Source of the DNA: Echinometra lucunter
Lineage: Eukaryota; Echinodermata; Echinoidea; Camarodonta; Echinometridae
Reading direction: 5' to 3'
NCBI GenBank assembly: GCA_029962745.1
Contig: CM057164.1
Span: 27,485,175 to 27,549,174 of the forward strand
Length of the DNA: 64,000 nucleotides
Shown here: positions 24,855-37,109 of the stretch, in pieces
How the letters are laid out: every line of letters starts with the position of its first letter
How positions within the stretch are numbered: the stretch's first letter is position 1
Position numbers and translations under genes: made by a program
The notes under the pieces: model-generated
Seen by the model: the letters and a program-made list of their open reading frames with translations, nothing else
What the model was told of the DNA's origin: nothing
Database searches by the model: none

Positions 24855-25134
24855 AAGGGACATCGTTAATCGTAAATATCTTCGCCAATATTCACGGCTA
24901 ACTCTGCGATATCGCACATTTTAGTCGCAAATATCTGCGCCATATTTACGACGAATCGCACATTTTATCGTGTATTAATTTTCAGTATACTCAAGCGGTC
25001 TATCCACCGAACTTGAAGACATTCTCTGGATAGACCGCTTTGGTACTTAAGATAAATTCACAATAAACTGTGCGACTCGTCATGAATTTCGTCGTGAATA
25101 TTGGCGAAGATATTCACAATTTACTATGTCCCTT
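24855..25134. mobile_element. Foldback element of 280 bp downstream of gene A
   Basis: Inverted arms of about 42 bp: AAGGGACATCGTTAATCGTA on the left, with ATCTTCGCCAATATTCACG, and their complement at 25093-25134. The centre holds a second palindrome, AAGCGGTCTATCCA / TGGATAGACCGCTT. Confidence 0.8.
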
Positions 25135-25419
25135 AACGCAAATTAGGAGTTCGCAAGACGAAAGGTTTGAAGGTAAACATTCAAGCAAAAAGTAACAACG
25201 AATGGATGTAAATTTCATCAATAGTACATGTAGAATACTTGAGATCATCTTGCAATGACAATAATGTTCACAAATATAAATTTATATTTCAAGAGCTCAA
25301 AATTTTACTTGGGGGAAAGGGGAACTGAGCGAGAAACATTGTGGTAGATCTGTAACTCCACAAGATGAGAGGTGAAGAAGAAGAGGGAATACATGTATAA
25401 CCACTATGTACGATCCCTG

Positions 25420-25625
25420 CCGCAGCGCTAAATGTCATTTGGCAAGGCATTACTCTGCATTATTTTGTCACACTCGACCCAGGTGTAACGAGCGGATACC
25501 TGGTAGGATGTATTCCTGAATGCACTCATCGATAAGGTTGCCGTGCAAAAACCGGGGTAATAATGATTGCAGGGCCCTCTTGGAGAATAGTGGATAGTAC
25601 TGAAGAGGTTACCCCGGGTAAACAA
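25420..25625 (-). repeat. Dispersed repeat of SINE-tail type
   Basis: Contains CACTCGACCCAGGTGTAACG, GGATACCTGGTAGGATGTAT and ACCGGGGTAATAATGATTGC. These phrases are familiar from dispersed deuterostome repeats and contrast with the AT-rich surroundings. The orientation is uncertain. It is not protein coding. Confidence 0.4.
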
Positions 25626-27181
25626 GGTATATACTGCGCAATATATAGGAATATAGAAGGCAGAAGTTGGAATCCCAATTAGAAACAGATTCCAGTTTTT
25701 ACTGCATAATTATCAGTGGTTGACCTAAGAGTTTGCCATAAAAGAAAACCCAATCGGAGTAATATCACTGATATAAATAAATTATTTGGGTAACAAAATC
25801 CAATGAAAATGAGTATCAATCTGTACATAAATGCTTCAAAATTTAATTTATCGATCTTGATTGAAACAAGTCAATTTTATTGAAAAGAGAAGCAAATAAA
25901 AAAAAATGATTCGAAATGATTAACAAAATAAGTTTATGAAAGTTTGAAAAGTCTCCATTTACTTTCTAAACATACATACATAAGTTGTGTCAGCTATTTT
26001 TTCCCATGATAATCTTGAGCCAGGAAAAAGATAAGCTGCAACTCGAGTGTTAATGAAGAAAATCTGAAATTTTGTTTACGAAACATGAAGAGTTGTCTTT
26101 AAAAACATGATTTATCATTTTTAAGCGACTTTTGCCAATTTGAAGATCGCGAACTTTCATAATATTCTCATTTCGTAACCGATTTCGTAACTCTTTTTTT
26201 CTTGCTTCTTTCTATATTCTTTCCTTGAAAATGACTTGTCTCCAAGGTTACCTTTCAGTTTTGGATTGTCCCCTGTATAAACTCATTACTTTGAAATAAC
26301 ACATTCTTTCACCTCTTTATTGCGATATCTTTATTCACGGTTCTTTACGGTGTTTCCGGTGGTAATATTTATTTCCTCTGGCTAATAAATACATAGCAAC
26401 ATGTAACCTGGACTTTTTATGCTTCTTTCCCTTTGTTTGAAATCAATAAAGTTGATTGTGAAAAAAAAAATATGAACATGATAATCACTTGTAATCGAAG
26501 GCGTGGCTGCAATTGTGGTGAAAATCGCATGCATGCACACTTCAGCATCTTGATAGCTCAAGTTCCTGGTATTACAATATTACAAAATTACAGTCTAAGT
26601 ACTCGAACTCAGAGAAAGAAATATGATACATAATTATAGGCCAACGATATAGGATAGCCTATGAGTCAGTTTTATAAGGGCAGAATCACGAATATGAGGC
26701 GACTAGCTTTATTGCAGCTACATCAGCGTTTATTCATTTTTTGTGTTGTGATTTCTTTGCAGTTATTTAGCCTTTCGACTAGTTTTGACTAATTCTTGTT
26801 GATTCATACATGAATTCTCCTACTCCATAGGCAAATGATAGGCAATGAATTAAGTAAAAGAAAGTTATTTATACCGCACTTGATTCAAGATGATAATATT
26901 GGATTTTAAATATTTCACAATTATAAGGTCTCGACAAAGATCCTTTGTGATATTATGTGGTTGTAGAATATCCTCAATTAATCATGTATTCAAAACGAAA
27001 CTCGAACCACTTCGACGCGTATTAAAAGATTTTTATAGATCTGAAAGTAGTATACGGTCTATAACTGTCGTTGTCATCAGTGGTATAGCAAGAGTTTAAG
27101 TTTGTAGATTATATCGAGGGAGGTGGGGGGAGGGGAGAGTGGGTAGAGGATGGGGGGGGGGTGCTACTTTCCAGTGGAATG

Positions 27182-27186
<5 letters not shown>

Positions 27187-27212
<26 letters not shown>

Positions 27213-27331
27213 TGTGTGTGTGTCGACCAAGTCGGTGAGGAGTATTTCTGTGTACATGGTGTATGTGCATAGAAATGGAAGTGTCATAGTATCGTGATAC
27301 GGAGAGAAAGGGATAGAGATAGAGACAGAAG

Positions 27332-27362
<31 letters not shown>

Positions 27363-27369
27363 AGATAGG

Positions 27370-27412
<43 letters not shown>

Positions 27413-27425
27413 GGAGAGAGAAGGA
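27187..27425. repeat. GA/GATA microsatellite cluster
   Basis: (GA)n at 27187-27211, a GT run, GATAGA units at 27310-27370 and (GA)n at 27371-27405. Non-coding. Confidence 0.9.
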
Positions 27426-27734
27426 GCACTACAATGATAATCCTTATCTAGTCTGAACCAGTTTCCCTTTGTTTCCAAGGTCAGTATACATCCGTATCCG
27501 CCGCGTAGACAAAAACCGGATAAGCAGGGGAAGGTAAAAAAAAATCGGTACGACCGGTAAATGTTACTGTGATAACTCGGTCTTCAGGCAACACTGGTCT
27601 AGTTTAAATACGTACCTGATCAAAACAAGCACTGGCATGATCGGGTTAACGATGACTGTTACATTGTTCTTTCGTTGCTTGTACCAATATATATATATAT
27701 AAATATGGGTATTATTCTAATCTCCCTCATACAT

Positions 27735-28021
27735 GCTTACTTCCACTCCAACGGGTACAGAATTCTGCTGCAAGACCGGTCTCCCTCTTTAAAAAATGTG
27801 AGCCAATAACCCCAATTCTGCGTTCTCTCCACTGGCTTCCAATACATCACCGTATATCTTTTAAGGTTCTTCTCCTTACATACAAAATTCTCAATGGGCA
27901 AGCCCCCAAGTATCTAGCAGATCTCATTTCTTTACGTTCCAGTACTTCCTCAAGGCCTCTCCGTTCATCTTCTACAATGCAATTAACTCCTGGACCTCGC
28001 ACTTCCACAAAATGTGGATAT
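27735..28021 (+). pseudogene. Non-LTR retrotransposon fossil: C-terminal end of reverse transcriptase ORF2 (L2/CR1 type)
   Basis: Translating the plus strand gives PITPILRSLHWLPIHHRISF, KVLLLTYKILNGQAPKYLAD and LISLRSSTSSRPLRSSS. The tract LHWLP...RIxFKxLLLTYKxLxGxAPxYLxDL is the well known C-terminal signature of L2/CR1-like ORF2 proteins. It is a short 5'-truncated piece, with no endonuclease or palm motifs nearby, and ends just before a tRNA-like palindrome. It is dead as a transposon. Confidence 0.82.
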
Positions 28022-28034
28022 AAAGACATGTGCG

Positions 28035-28263
28035 ATCACTTGAGAGAATAATAGCGTAGCATGAATCAAAGTTCCCCAGAGCTGTCCTACCATTTTGGAA
28101 ATTCTGCAAAGGTTGAAAAAATGTATCCGCCAGGAATCGAACTCGGGCCTTTGCCTATGAACGCCAATGCCTTAACCACTAGACCACGGAGACGGGCCAG
28201 TGGTTTCGGTAGGACAGATCTGGGGAACTTTGATTCATGCTACGCTATTATTCTCTCAATTGA

Positions 28264-28265
<2 letters not shown>
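28035..28265. mobile_element. Foldback element with a tRNA-like core
   Basis: Two inverted arms of 57 bp (28035-28091 and 28209-28265) match at about 55 positions. Between them, on the minus strand at 28194-28122, is a tRNA-like sequence with an A box (TGGTCTAGTGGTTAAGGCA) and a B box (GAGTTCGATTCC), and acceptor-stem ends that pair at 6 of 7 positions. The form is closest to tRNA-Glu. Anticodon-stem and T-stem mismatches argue against a working tRNA. A (TA)n run follows the right arm at 28267. Confidence 0.65.

Positions 28266-28266
<1 letters not shown>

Positions 28267-28320
<54 letters not shown>
28267..28320. repeat. (TA)n microsatellite
   Basis: About 26 uninterrupted TA units, directly abutting the right arm of the tRNA-like foldback element. 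Confidence 0.95.
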
Positions 28321-28322
<2 letters not shown>

Positions 28323-29313
28323 TCTACAGATTTTTTTCTTTTATCTACTGTAAGTGACAGGAAATCTGGTAATATAAATGAACGATTTAAATCGAAGTCA
28401 GCTCGTTGTTGGATTCATATCCAGACTTGTTGCTCCAATCCTTGGTGTTTGGGAAGAGGAGCACCGGAAGTGGTCAGATAAACTCATCGGTGGTTGAAGA
28501 ACCAGAGGATGATACTTTCAGTATGACCACTGAGGAAATGAATCACACCTGGAAACAATATTGAGGGAATTGGGGAATGTCCCTTCAGAATACATCATGT
28601 CCATTGTAACTACTTATTTTTTGCAGAACTAACTGTAATTCAATCAGAGCTATCCACTCCATTAAGACTGTGTACTCAGAGGCAAACTTTTTCTTAAATG
28701 CAACCATTTTAATTTGTAAAACGATATAAAATTGCAACTTCTCAGCTCGCCTTTACACAGCACACAATTCGAAAGGTACAATTAAATTCATTTTGAAATA
28801 TCTCATATTTATGACGATGATGAATATTCTAAGACTTTGAAGAAATTGTCTGTAATGAAAATATGCCCTAAATGTTTTATTGCACTATATTCTCTGTTTG
28901 TGATATTCGAGAAATGTACAAATCGTTTCACTTTGTTACATGTTCATCTTTTTGATAAAATATTCTTACTTACTAAAAAACTAATCTCTCTTAGTAAACT
29001 CTTGACATTGTATTTCACAATGCACTCTTATACCAAACTCTTACATTCTATATCAAGTGTCGATATAATGTAAAGTTTCAGCTTGGACAATTCAATGGTT
29101 ATTATCTGTTCATTAATGTAATGATTCATTCATATTGCACCAAATCAATATCATGATCGAGGTTGTCGTGGAACATTCCGGTTTAATTGTCATTTACCAT
29201 CCTTTCTCTTCCCTTTTCAAATAGAAGGGAACAGGAGATGATCTAGTAGTAACGTCCGCGGTCAGATTATTGTCTTCGCCTATGAACTGACTCTGATCAC
29301 AGTTACTCTGATC

Positions 29314-29450
29314 GGGGGAGCGTTTCATGAAGAGTTTTGTCAGTGAAAATCACTGACAAATGTTACAAGCTACTGAAAATCCTCGCATCTGATTGGCTAG
29401 GTTGCCCCTAGACGTGAATATCTAGTCGATACAAGTCTATGAAACACCCA
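29314..29450. mobile_element. Foldback element, family 3
   Basis: Begins GGGGGAGCGTTTCATGAAGA, with TCAGTGAAAATCACTGACAA near the left end, and ends TCTATGAAACACCCA. Related to 45054-45206 and to the fragment at 46175-46239. Confidence 0.6.
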
Positions 29451-29606
29451 ATTACACACATTCCTATCCCATTCATGTCATTCCATTTTGTTCGTTTGTG
29501 TGTTTGTTTGGAAACTTTCGATGTTCCTGACTAATTCATCATTCAGTCTTTTCATATCCAGATGTGCTGAATCCTAGCTTGTGAATCTAGAAGAAATCAT
29601 CACAAA

Positions 29607-29686
29607 ATATCATACAATGCTTCTAACACTTCACAATATATCATACAATGCTTCTAACACTTCACAATATATCATACAATGCTTCT
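29607..29686. repeat. 31-bp tandem repeat, about 2.6 copies
   Basis: ATATCATACAATGCTTCTAA recurs at a 31-bp period (CATACAATG at 29611, 29642, 29673). Confidence 0.9.
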
Positions 29687-31451
29687 GGTTCATAGTTTCA
29701 CACTAAATCTTTCAGCTGGTCCACGTGCATTAAATTTTATTTCCTAGGTATGGGTAAATGTGCTCTTTCTCACATTAAAATGCCCCAAAACAAACAAAAA
29801 GGGATAATCCCCCAGAAGGGGGGGGGGGAACAAACGCAAAATTTATCTATTAATCTATTTATTTATTCATTCATTTATTTATCTATCTATTCATTTCACT
29901 TCTTTATACAAAGTAACCAATTCAGCTTAATGTCAATCAACAATGAACGAAAAAATTAAAAGTAGGTTTACAACAGGGCAGGTTGAGTTTAGATTATGTA
30001 GCACCATGCACAATGAGATCTGAGAGCGATATAGGTTGACGTGATCACATTTTCCCTGTCAAAGTTACCCCTCACCGTTCCTATTTGCCTTCTGAATCTT
30101 TCTTATTGAACATACAGTGCGTACCAAAAAAAGGATACCCAACTTTGAAAGCTTCTTCCTAAAACATTATTAGCGGACGTGCTTTTCACCATTTGCACGC
30201 GAAAAATGCAATTTTGCACATTCGTACAATTAAATTCAACAATCATAATAATTAGTTTTCTATGTCACCTTTGTACTACAGGACTAAGAAATGACTATAA
30301 TGCTCAAGTAGCATCAATAGAATAGTTATCAGTATCATAGGTGCAATGAGGAAAACCAGATTCAAAGAAAATATCAAACAAACAATGGTCATTATCATCC
30401 CCTCAGAATTAATTCAGGGTGCAAAGAGTTAAAGCACATCGCATGGAAAAGAGTCAGGTCCCTTAACAATATTTTGGAGACAGACTGCACAAAAGCGCAG
30501 TTTTTTGCATGTGGGTCAGTAACATCTCCGCATTAATATTAGAAGGGGTGCCACAAAATCGGTAATTGGCACCCCTTTTAAAAATGTTAATTCATGTAAA
30601 TTTTATGCATTATACATAAAATCAATAGTATTACACAAAATGATAACACTAGAAGTGTAATTTTGCCACATTCATGTTAGTATTACCAATTTACACGAAA
30701 TTCAATTATTAAATTGCACAATTTGATGACCTTTCTAGTTGTTTGGAGTTAATTTATGACAATTTATGCAATAAGCTCAATTTCTGTGTTATATAAAGAA
30801 TTACAGATGTATATACCTGAAATGTGTAACTGATAGGTAAGATTGACCATTTTAATTAAAATAGCATTAGTAAGTGCGATGCTCTGCTAATTTGTGTTGT
30901 TTTGTGTGACAATTTACAATTAAATATTTATTCATATTTATGTAAAAGTGTGTGGTCACAAGATATACCAGAATCACAAATGCATAACTTATAGGTAAAA
31001 TATATCATTTAACTGAAACTAGCATGATATCTACAACAAACTGATCATCTTTATTGATTTTGGTGCCATTTAATATTAAATCTGTGCATATGATGTACAT
31101 ATTAGTAAACAAAACAAATCTGCACTGCTATATAATAGGGAATGAATATACAATAACAGCAATTATTTTGAAGTTTATTGACTTTGGGCAGCTGAAATCA
31201 AATGACAGATGTTTACATAAATATGTAATAAATGTGGGGAGCAGCCACGATCAAAAGAGAAACTAGAACAAGGGAAAGTTTTGTATATTTAATCCGGTAT
31301 TACCGACGTTTATGAGAATTTTAAAAGCAATCCTACAAGACAATCTGCATGAACTCGCATAATTTTGCGTAAATAAGCCATTGAATTTGATAGGTGATGA
31401 AGAGATCTGGTTTACCATGTTTACGCCTTCACATTATCGCCTTCTCATCTG

Positions 31452-31645
31452 GGCCGGTATTCTGAAAATCGTGTTTTCTTTTGTCTTATCTTCACTGTTG
31501 TTATAACAAATCTAAAAGGCGTACTTATGGTTGGTTTAAACTGCGCAAATTACCAGCACACATTCAAGACAAAAGTGCGCGATGTGAGCCAATGTCGTAC
31601 GCTATTTCTGATTGCAAAGGTAACACGATTTTCAGAATACCGGCC
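31452..31645. mobile_element. Foldback element with perfect 24-bp ends
   Basis: GGCCGGTATTCTGAAAATCG at 31452 onward is exactly inverted at 31622-31645. Length 194 bp. Confidence 0.8.
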
Positions 31646-31872
31646 TTGGTGTAACAGGACTTCACTCATTCTCAAGAAAGATACCCTCTACTCTCCACTT
31701 CTTCTCCCCTCAACTTTCTCCACGTTTCCACTAACTTCACATGACTTGCCACATGGTGACCCGTAAACCGAATCCACCAGGTACACGTTAACTTGCTATC
31801 AATTGCACCATTTTACTTGCATGACTTGCATGACTTGCATGACATGCATGAGGTGCATCTTGAACAACTCTT

Positions 31873-32050
31873 ATGGGGTGTCGCAAGAAAGTTGCAATCG
31901 ATTGCAAGTTGCAACTGATTGTCACTGGCCAATCAAAATCATTGTTGCATGCATGTCTTCCTAAAATGGCAGACCCTGAGCCAATCAGAATGGTTGTTTC
32001 AAAACTAGCAATTATTTGCAATCGATTGCAACTTTCTTGCAACACCCCAT
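31873..32050. mobile_element. Foldback element
   Basis: Ends ATGGGGTGTCGCAAGAAAGT and ACTTTCTTGCAACACCCCAT are inverted with one mismatch, and the match extends through GCAATCGATTGCAA. Length 178 bp. Two CCAATCA-type blocks lie inside. Just before it, GACTTGCAT/GACATGCAT repeats in tandem at 31818-31850. Confidence 0.8.
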
Positions 32051-32805
32051 TGGACTCAAGAGTCACTAAACCCAAATATTATTTAAGTAATGCAAGGAAG
32101 GATACATGGGTCGACAACTATAAAAGCAACAGATATATCACAATTTGGAAGAAAGTATTGCTTCTTAATTCAGCTTTGACCACGTCAAAAGGCCTAATAA
32201 ACAGTCTTTACATAAACATGGAATGCAAATTAACCCAAACGCCATTTTCTTGAGTTTGAAATAGCATTGACATGTTTTTTGTTTTTGTTTACCCAAATCA
32301 ATTTAACAACTCACCGATTGCTTTCACACCGACATAACAAATTCATAATAGTTTTTGTCTCATATTCATACGGTTGCTTCAACCCAAACTTGGTACAATA
32401 GAATTTTGAAAAATACTTTATTTGAAAAGCCTGCTTCTCAGCCATTCGTGGCTGCACGGTTATGAATGAAGAATATTTAGATAATATATCAGTCACTTTA
32501 CTCTCCATCTATAACTAAATTTCAAGCTCAGGTAAAGCAGGAATTTTACTGCGAAGCTGTCAAAGTTGCAAATACTTTATATACGCACTGTATAGCTGTT
32601 CATTTTGCTCTGAAAAGAAGTATTTTTAAAAAATAAGTTTGCAAGATTGAATATTTGCCAATAAATCATTTAATGGCTATACTTGGTATTTCTAAGCCCT
32701 GGATCATGTGGATGGAGTCACTGTGGAATTCCCCACATTATTATTACTTTTTATACAGAATAATCGGATATTGCACTTAGGATGTAGAATCCATAGTATG
32801 TTCAG

Positions 32806-33103
32806 GGGGTGTTTCACAAAGACTAAGACTGACTCAAATTACACATAATATAGCCGGCCATTCATGCCACAGTTTGTTTTCACTATCGGTCTCTCAAGGG
32901 ATGTGAAAATCATGGGCACAAATTTGCAGAACTCACCTTTCTTGTTTTCTTTATCAATGAACTATATAAAAAAAAGTCTATTCCGCAGAGTTGTGATCAC
33001 GATGTTCAAATCCTATGCGAGCCCCGTAGTGAAAAAAGTGGCATGCATGGCCAGCCACAGTTAAGTGCAATTTCAGTCAATCTTAGTCTTTGTGAAACAC
33101 CCC
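32806..33103. mobile_element. Foldback element
   Basis: Ends GGGGTGTTTCACAAAGACTA and TAGTCTTTGTGAAACACCCC are inverted. Length 298 bp. A 66-codon open frame inside is not a gene. Confidence 0.75.
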
Positions 33104-33299
33104 AGGTCTGTTCATACCTCCATGGTTCAGTGTGAGGAAATTGTGGCATTGCTCCGGAATCATGCAACATGACGAAGATTTTGGCATGCGATCAAAACTG
33201 AAGTTTCCCTTAATGATGCTGAAGATTGATTCTGCCACGTAAAAGGGAAGGTAGTGGTAACGGTGGTATATGCTTTGCTTATTGTTATGATATTAGTGG

Positions 33300-33545
33300 T
33301 TGTATAGTGTTGGTGGCGGTGGTGGTGGAAGTTGCGATGGAACAGTGGTGGTCGTGGTAGTGCTATAAACGCTGATGGTGATTGTAGTGCTGATGGTAGT
33401 GGATGTGATGGTGGGTGGTAAGATGTGAGTGGTGGTGGTGGTGGTGGTGATGGTGGCGGTGATGGTGGTAGTGGTAGTGGTGAGTGTGGCGCTGATGGTG
33501 GTGGTGGTGGTGGTGGTGGTAGTGGTAATGCTGTTGTAGTGGAAG
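33300..33545. repeat. GTG/GGT-rich imperfect triplet tract
   Basis: Many GGTGGT and GGTGAT units with interruptions over about 245 bp. No gene. Confidence 0.85.
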
Positions 33546-34701
33546 CGGTTGTAGCTTGCTTTTATGTTTTGTTTTCTTGTTTTTCAGTCATGAGAGCGAA
33601 TGACCTACAGAAGTGAATGAAAGTCTGATAACTTGGTAAAACATCATTCTTGTGGGGAAAGCGTATCTTTAAGCATGATATCCCGACAAAATAAACGTGG
33701 CCCATCGTCATACTAGTAATACGCGCCAACTCTACTTCTACTATTATACTGACGATAGTGAAGTGATTTCTTTGACGTCCATAATTAACACCACCCAGGT
33801 AAAAATCCACATACTATACACTCTTTTGAAATAACAATTCATGCACAGTGTAGTGGTATAGTTGTTTGCTCTTGGATGGTTATATTCAAAATGTGGTTAC
33901 ATGGCAATGAAACAAACTCATAAAGGCGGAACCGGACGCGTCACTTGGGCTTTACCACAAAGTGGTTGACTTTCATCTAATTATTGTATGATCATGGACG
34001 GGGCGATGTGATACACTGCAAATAAATATGATTGGAAGTGCTTTTTAATTCGAGAGTCGACAATGAAATGCAGTTCACTGCGTATCAAACGCGGAAACTC
34101 ACCAAGCAAGAGAGAAAAGGTCTGGTGCTTAGATTACGTGGCGGAAATCAGACACACTTTCGTTTGGTGATAGAGCGAGCCAGGGATTCGTAGGGATTTT
34201 ATTCTACCAAAAATCAAAGTATTGCCTGTTGAAGTTAACATGAGGATACACGTCAACGTTATGAGTTTTACATAGCCATCGTTCAAGTGTTGTTAGTTTC
34301 GTACCGTATTAAGAAACCGACCCTTTGCATAGGGTAAGCCTTCTAGTCATGGAATATGGAAGAGATGGTGATTGAGGCAGCAAGAGACTTCGTGGTCAAA
34401 CTTTAAGGAGAGAACGAATAAGAACTGGACATAGGAAGGACGAACATCTAGCCAAACAATGGGCAATTCATACCATCTGAGTCAGTTGTTCCTGAGTATG
34501 ATATTCTTTTGTTTCTTGAATAGCAGAACTGCATGGAGCATTACGCGAAGAGGTACGTAAAAAAGAGTAGACAGAATGAACGAATAGACCTATCATTAGA
34601 AGGTTTTAAAAGGGAATGGATTATTAATTGGAGATATTGCAAGTGGTAATATTAGAAATATTCATATAAACCCAGTAGTACAAGTATAAGCATTAGTATT
34701 A

Positions 34702-34935
34702 TGTGTTGGCTCAGTAGGCAGAGCGTCCGCCTCACAATTGGGAGGTCGCGGGTTCGAACCCCGGCTGCGTCATACCAAAAGACGTTAAAAGATGGGAGTT
34801 GCTGCTACCTTCTTTGGCGTTCAAGAATTGAAAAGGATAGAGCAACGTCAATCTAGCGCTGCTCAGTGGCTGCCGGGCCCACGATCAATTGGGCAAAAAG
34901 AATTTCTTTTCTCGGACAATAAAATTTGGAGATTT
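34702..34935 (+). mobile_element. tRNA-derived SINE
   Basis: Starts with an A box (TGGCTCAGTAGGCAGAGCG) and a B box (GGGTTCGAACCCC at 34750) spaced as in a tRNA, followed by a non-tRNA body with CATACCAAAAGACGTTAAAA. The 3' end passes directly into a 1.2-kb AGT/AGC repeat. It has the layout of tRNA-derived SINEs of marine invertebrates. Intact promoter boxes are visible; activity cannot be judged. Confidence 0.75.
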
Positions 34936-34951
34936 TGGAGATTATTACTAG

Positions 34952-34958
34952 CAGTAGC

Positions 34959-35049
<91 letters not shown>

Positions 35050-35117
35050 ATAGTAGCAGTAGTAGTAATAGTAGTAGCAGTAGTAGTAGTAGCAGTAGGA
35101 CTTGTAGTAGTAGTAGT

Positions 35118-35152
<35 letters not shown>

Positions 35153-35354
35153 CAGTAGTAGCAGTAGTAGCAGTAGTAGCAGTAGTAGTAGTAGTAGCAG
35201 TAGTAGTAGTAGTAGTAGTAGTAATAATAGTAGTAGTAGCAGTAGTAGTAGTAGGACTAGCAGTAATAGTAGTAGTCGTAGTAGTCGTAGTAGTAGGAGT
35301 AGTAGGAGTAGGAGTAGTAGCAGTAGGAGTAGTAGCAGTAGGAGTAGTAGTAGC

Positions 35355-35398
<44 letters not shown>

Positions 35399-35501
35399 GA
35401 GTAGTAGTAGTAGCAGTAGGAGTAGTAGCAGTAGGAGTAGTAGTAGTAGCAGTAGGAGTAGTAGCAGTAGGAGTAGTAGTAGTAGTATTAGTAGTAGTAG
35501 T

Positions 35502-35533
<32 letters not shown>

Positions 35534-35659
35534 TAGCAGTAGGAGTAGTAGTAGTAGTAGCAGTAGGAATAGTAGTAGTAGCAGTAGGAGTAGTAGTAGT
35601 AGCAGTAGTAGTAGTAGTAGTAGTAGTAGCAGCAGTAGGAGTAGTAGTAGTAGCAGTAG

Positions 35660-35716
<57 letters not shown>

Positions 35717-35764
35717 GAGGAGGAGGAGGAGGAGGAGTAGTAGTAGCAGCAGCAGTAGTAGTAG

Positions 35765-35855
<91 letters not shown>

Positions 35856-35976
35856 CGTAGTAGTAGAAATTGTAGTAGTTGGAGTAGTAGCAGTAGGAGC
35901 AGTAGTAGTAGCAGTAGGAGTAGTAGTAGTAGTAGCAGTCGTAGTAGTCGTAGTAGTAGTAGTAGTCGTAGTAGTC

Positions 35977-36013
<37 letters not shown>

Positions 36014-36043
36014 CAGTAGCAGCAGTAGGAGTAGTAGTAGTTA

Positions 36044-36107
<64 letters not shown>

Positions 36108-36165
36108 CGTAGTAGTGGAAGTAGTCGTAGTAGTAGTCGTAGTAGTAAGAGCAGCAGTACCCCTA
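34952..36165. repeat. 1.2-kb AGT/AGC triplet repeat
   Basis: Almost uninterrupted trinucleotide units, mainly AGT with interspersed AGC, AGG and CGT. It starts at the 3' end of the SINE at 34702. Two overlapping open frames (poly-Ser and poly-Val/Ala) arise only from the repeat and are not genes. Confidence 0.97.
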
Positions 36166-36830
36166 CATAGAAATAGATAAATAAATATCTCACTGTATCT
36201 ATAAATATTGACAGATAAATATTGATAAAGAAATAAATGTACCTATAGATAAGTGAATTAGGAAATAGAAAAAAAAAATAGCTTGATTATTGTGTGATGA
36301 TATTCAAAGAAAGAAAAAAAATCAATATTTTTGATTGAACTTAATGCCGTTGAGCAACCTTAAACGAATTTAGCTGTATGGTCTTATATGCATCAGTGTA
36401 TGTCACATGGTGTAGACATGAAGCCCCGAAATGTTCACTTTCAAAAATGTCAAAAGCATCATCATGTGCTTCACAAAATTGACAATACTATACAAGTGAC
36501 CGGATTTGAAAGCCGGCCCCTTCAAGTTTACACCACTAACTGCAATGTTAGGCAAACGTGTAACCCTGCAGGACAGTTTTGCAAATGAACGGTATATCTT
36601 GATAATAGCATACTATATTTCAAGTCATTTATATTCCTAGCTGTTTAATTACCCTTCTGAACATGCTGAACATATTTACACGACACAGATATCAAAATTT
36701 AACAATTCATAAATTAAGCCTCCGTAAGTTATTGAATCCCTTAGAAAATGTCACATTGTCAGTCTCGATGTAGAAAGCCGATAATTACATAATATCCTCC
36801 ATTGCAATAATCATGTTTTCACTGTTGCAG

Positions 36831-37109
36831 GTGAATTCTTGGCATGCGTAGAGGACGATGAGATATTCCTCAAAGGACCTTCAAAGTCACAGTTGTCACC
36901 AACGGTCACGGTCTGTATCACCTTTTGTAACTCGACTTCAGCTTATGCTGCTTTAAGCTCATATCGCTGCTCCTGCCTTGGGAATAATGCCACCGCTGCA
37001 GCGCTCGTGATTGAAAGCGCAAGAGTTCCATTTAGAAGATGTAACACCACCTGCCCTGGTGATCCATTGGAGTCATGTGGAGGAGATAGGCTTTGGTCTG
37101 TTTACAAAA
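36831..37109 (+). CDS. Gene B, exon: WSC domain
   Basis: The 279-bp exon encodes EFLACVEDDEIFLKG, TVTVCITFCNSTSAYAALSS, YRCSCLGNN, then CNTTCPGDPLESCGGDRLWS and VYK. The order xxxCxED, CxxxCxxxxYxxxxxxxxCxC and CxxxCxGxxxxxCGGxxxxSVY is that of a WSC domain, and it is a paralogue of the gene A WSC exon. Acceptor CTGTTGCAG ending at 36830, donor GTAAGT at 37110, phase 1 at both ends. It needs an upstream exon ending in phase 1; none with its own signal peptide was found between 24613 and 36830. Confidence 0.9.

Larger units (their letters stand above)
30113..32592. mobile_element. Possible non-autonomous DNA transposon of about 2.5 kb, with nested foldbacks
   Basis: Left end TACAGTGCGTA (30113) recurs inverted at 32582-32592. 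About 14-17 bases in from each end, AACTTTGAAAGCTTC and AACTTTGACAGCTTC also correspond. The interior has no transposase-like frame and holds two smaller foldbacks (31452-31645, 31873-32050). The match between the ends is imperfect, so this is tentative. Confidence 0.35.
24613..36830. other. Repeat-rich interval between the last exon of gene A and the first visible exon of gene B
   Basis: 12.2 kb holding the foldbacks, reverse-transcriptase fossil, tRNA-like palindrome, possible 2.5-kb transposon, SINE and triplet repeat listed separately. No signal peptide, SRCR or other domain exon was recognised. Gene B must either start here with an exon too short to see or borrow an upstream exon. Confidence 0.6.

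Noticed and set aside
28122..28194. Functional tRNA, even a selenocysteine/opal-type tRNA (loop would read TCA)
   Set aside because: Stem mismatches and its place inside a foldback element mark it as tRNA-derived repeat.
34524..34552. 29-bp micro-exon with a good acceptor (TTTCTTGAATAG) and donor GTACGT
   Set aside because: No frame links it to the gene B WSC exon with matching phase at both ends; 5' UTR use cannot be judged.
34792..36180. Open frames of 414 and 462 codons (poly-Ser and poly-Val/Ala)
   Set aside because: They consist only of the AGT/AGC triplet array plus SINE sequence; low-complexity artefact.
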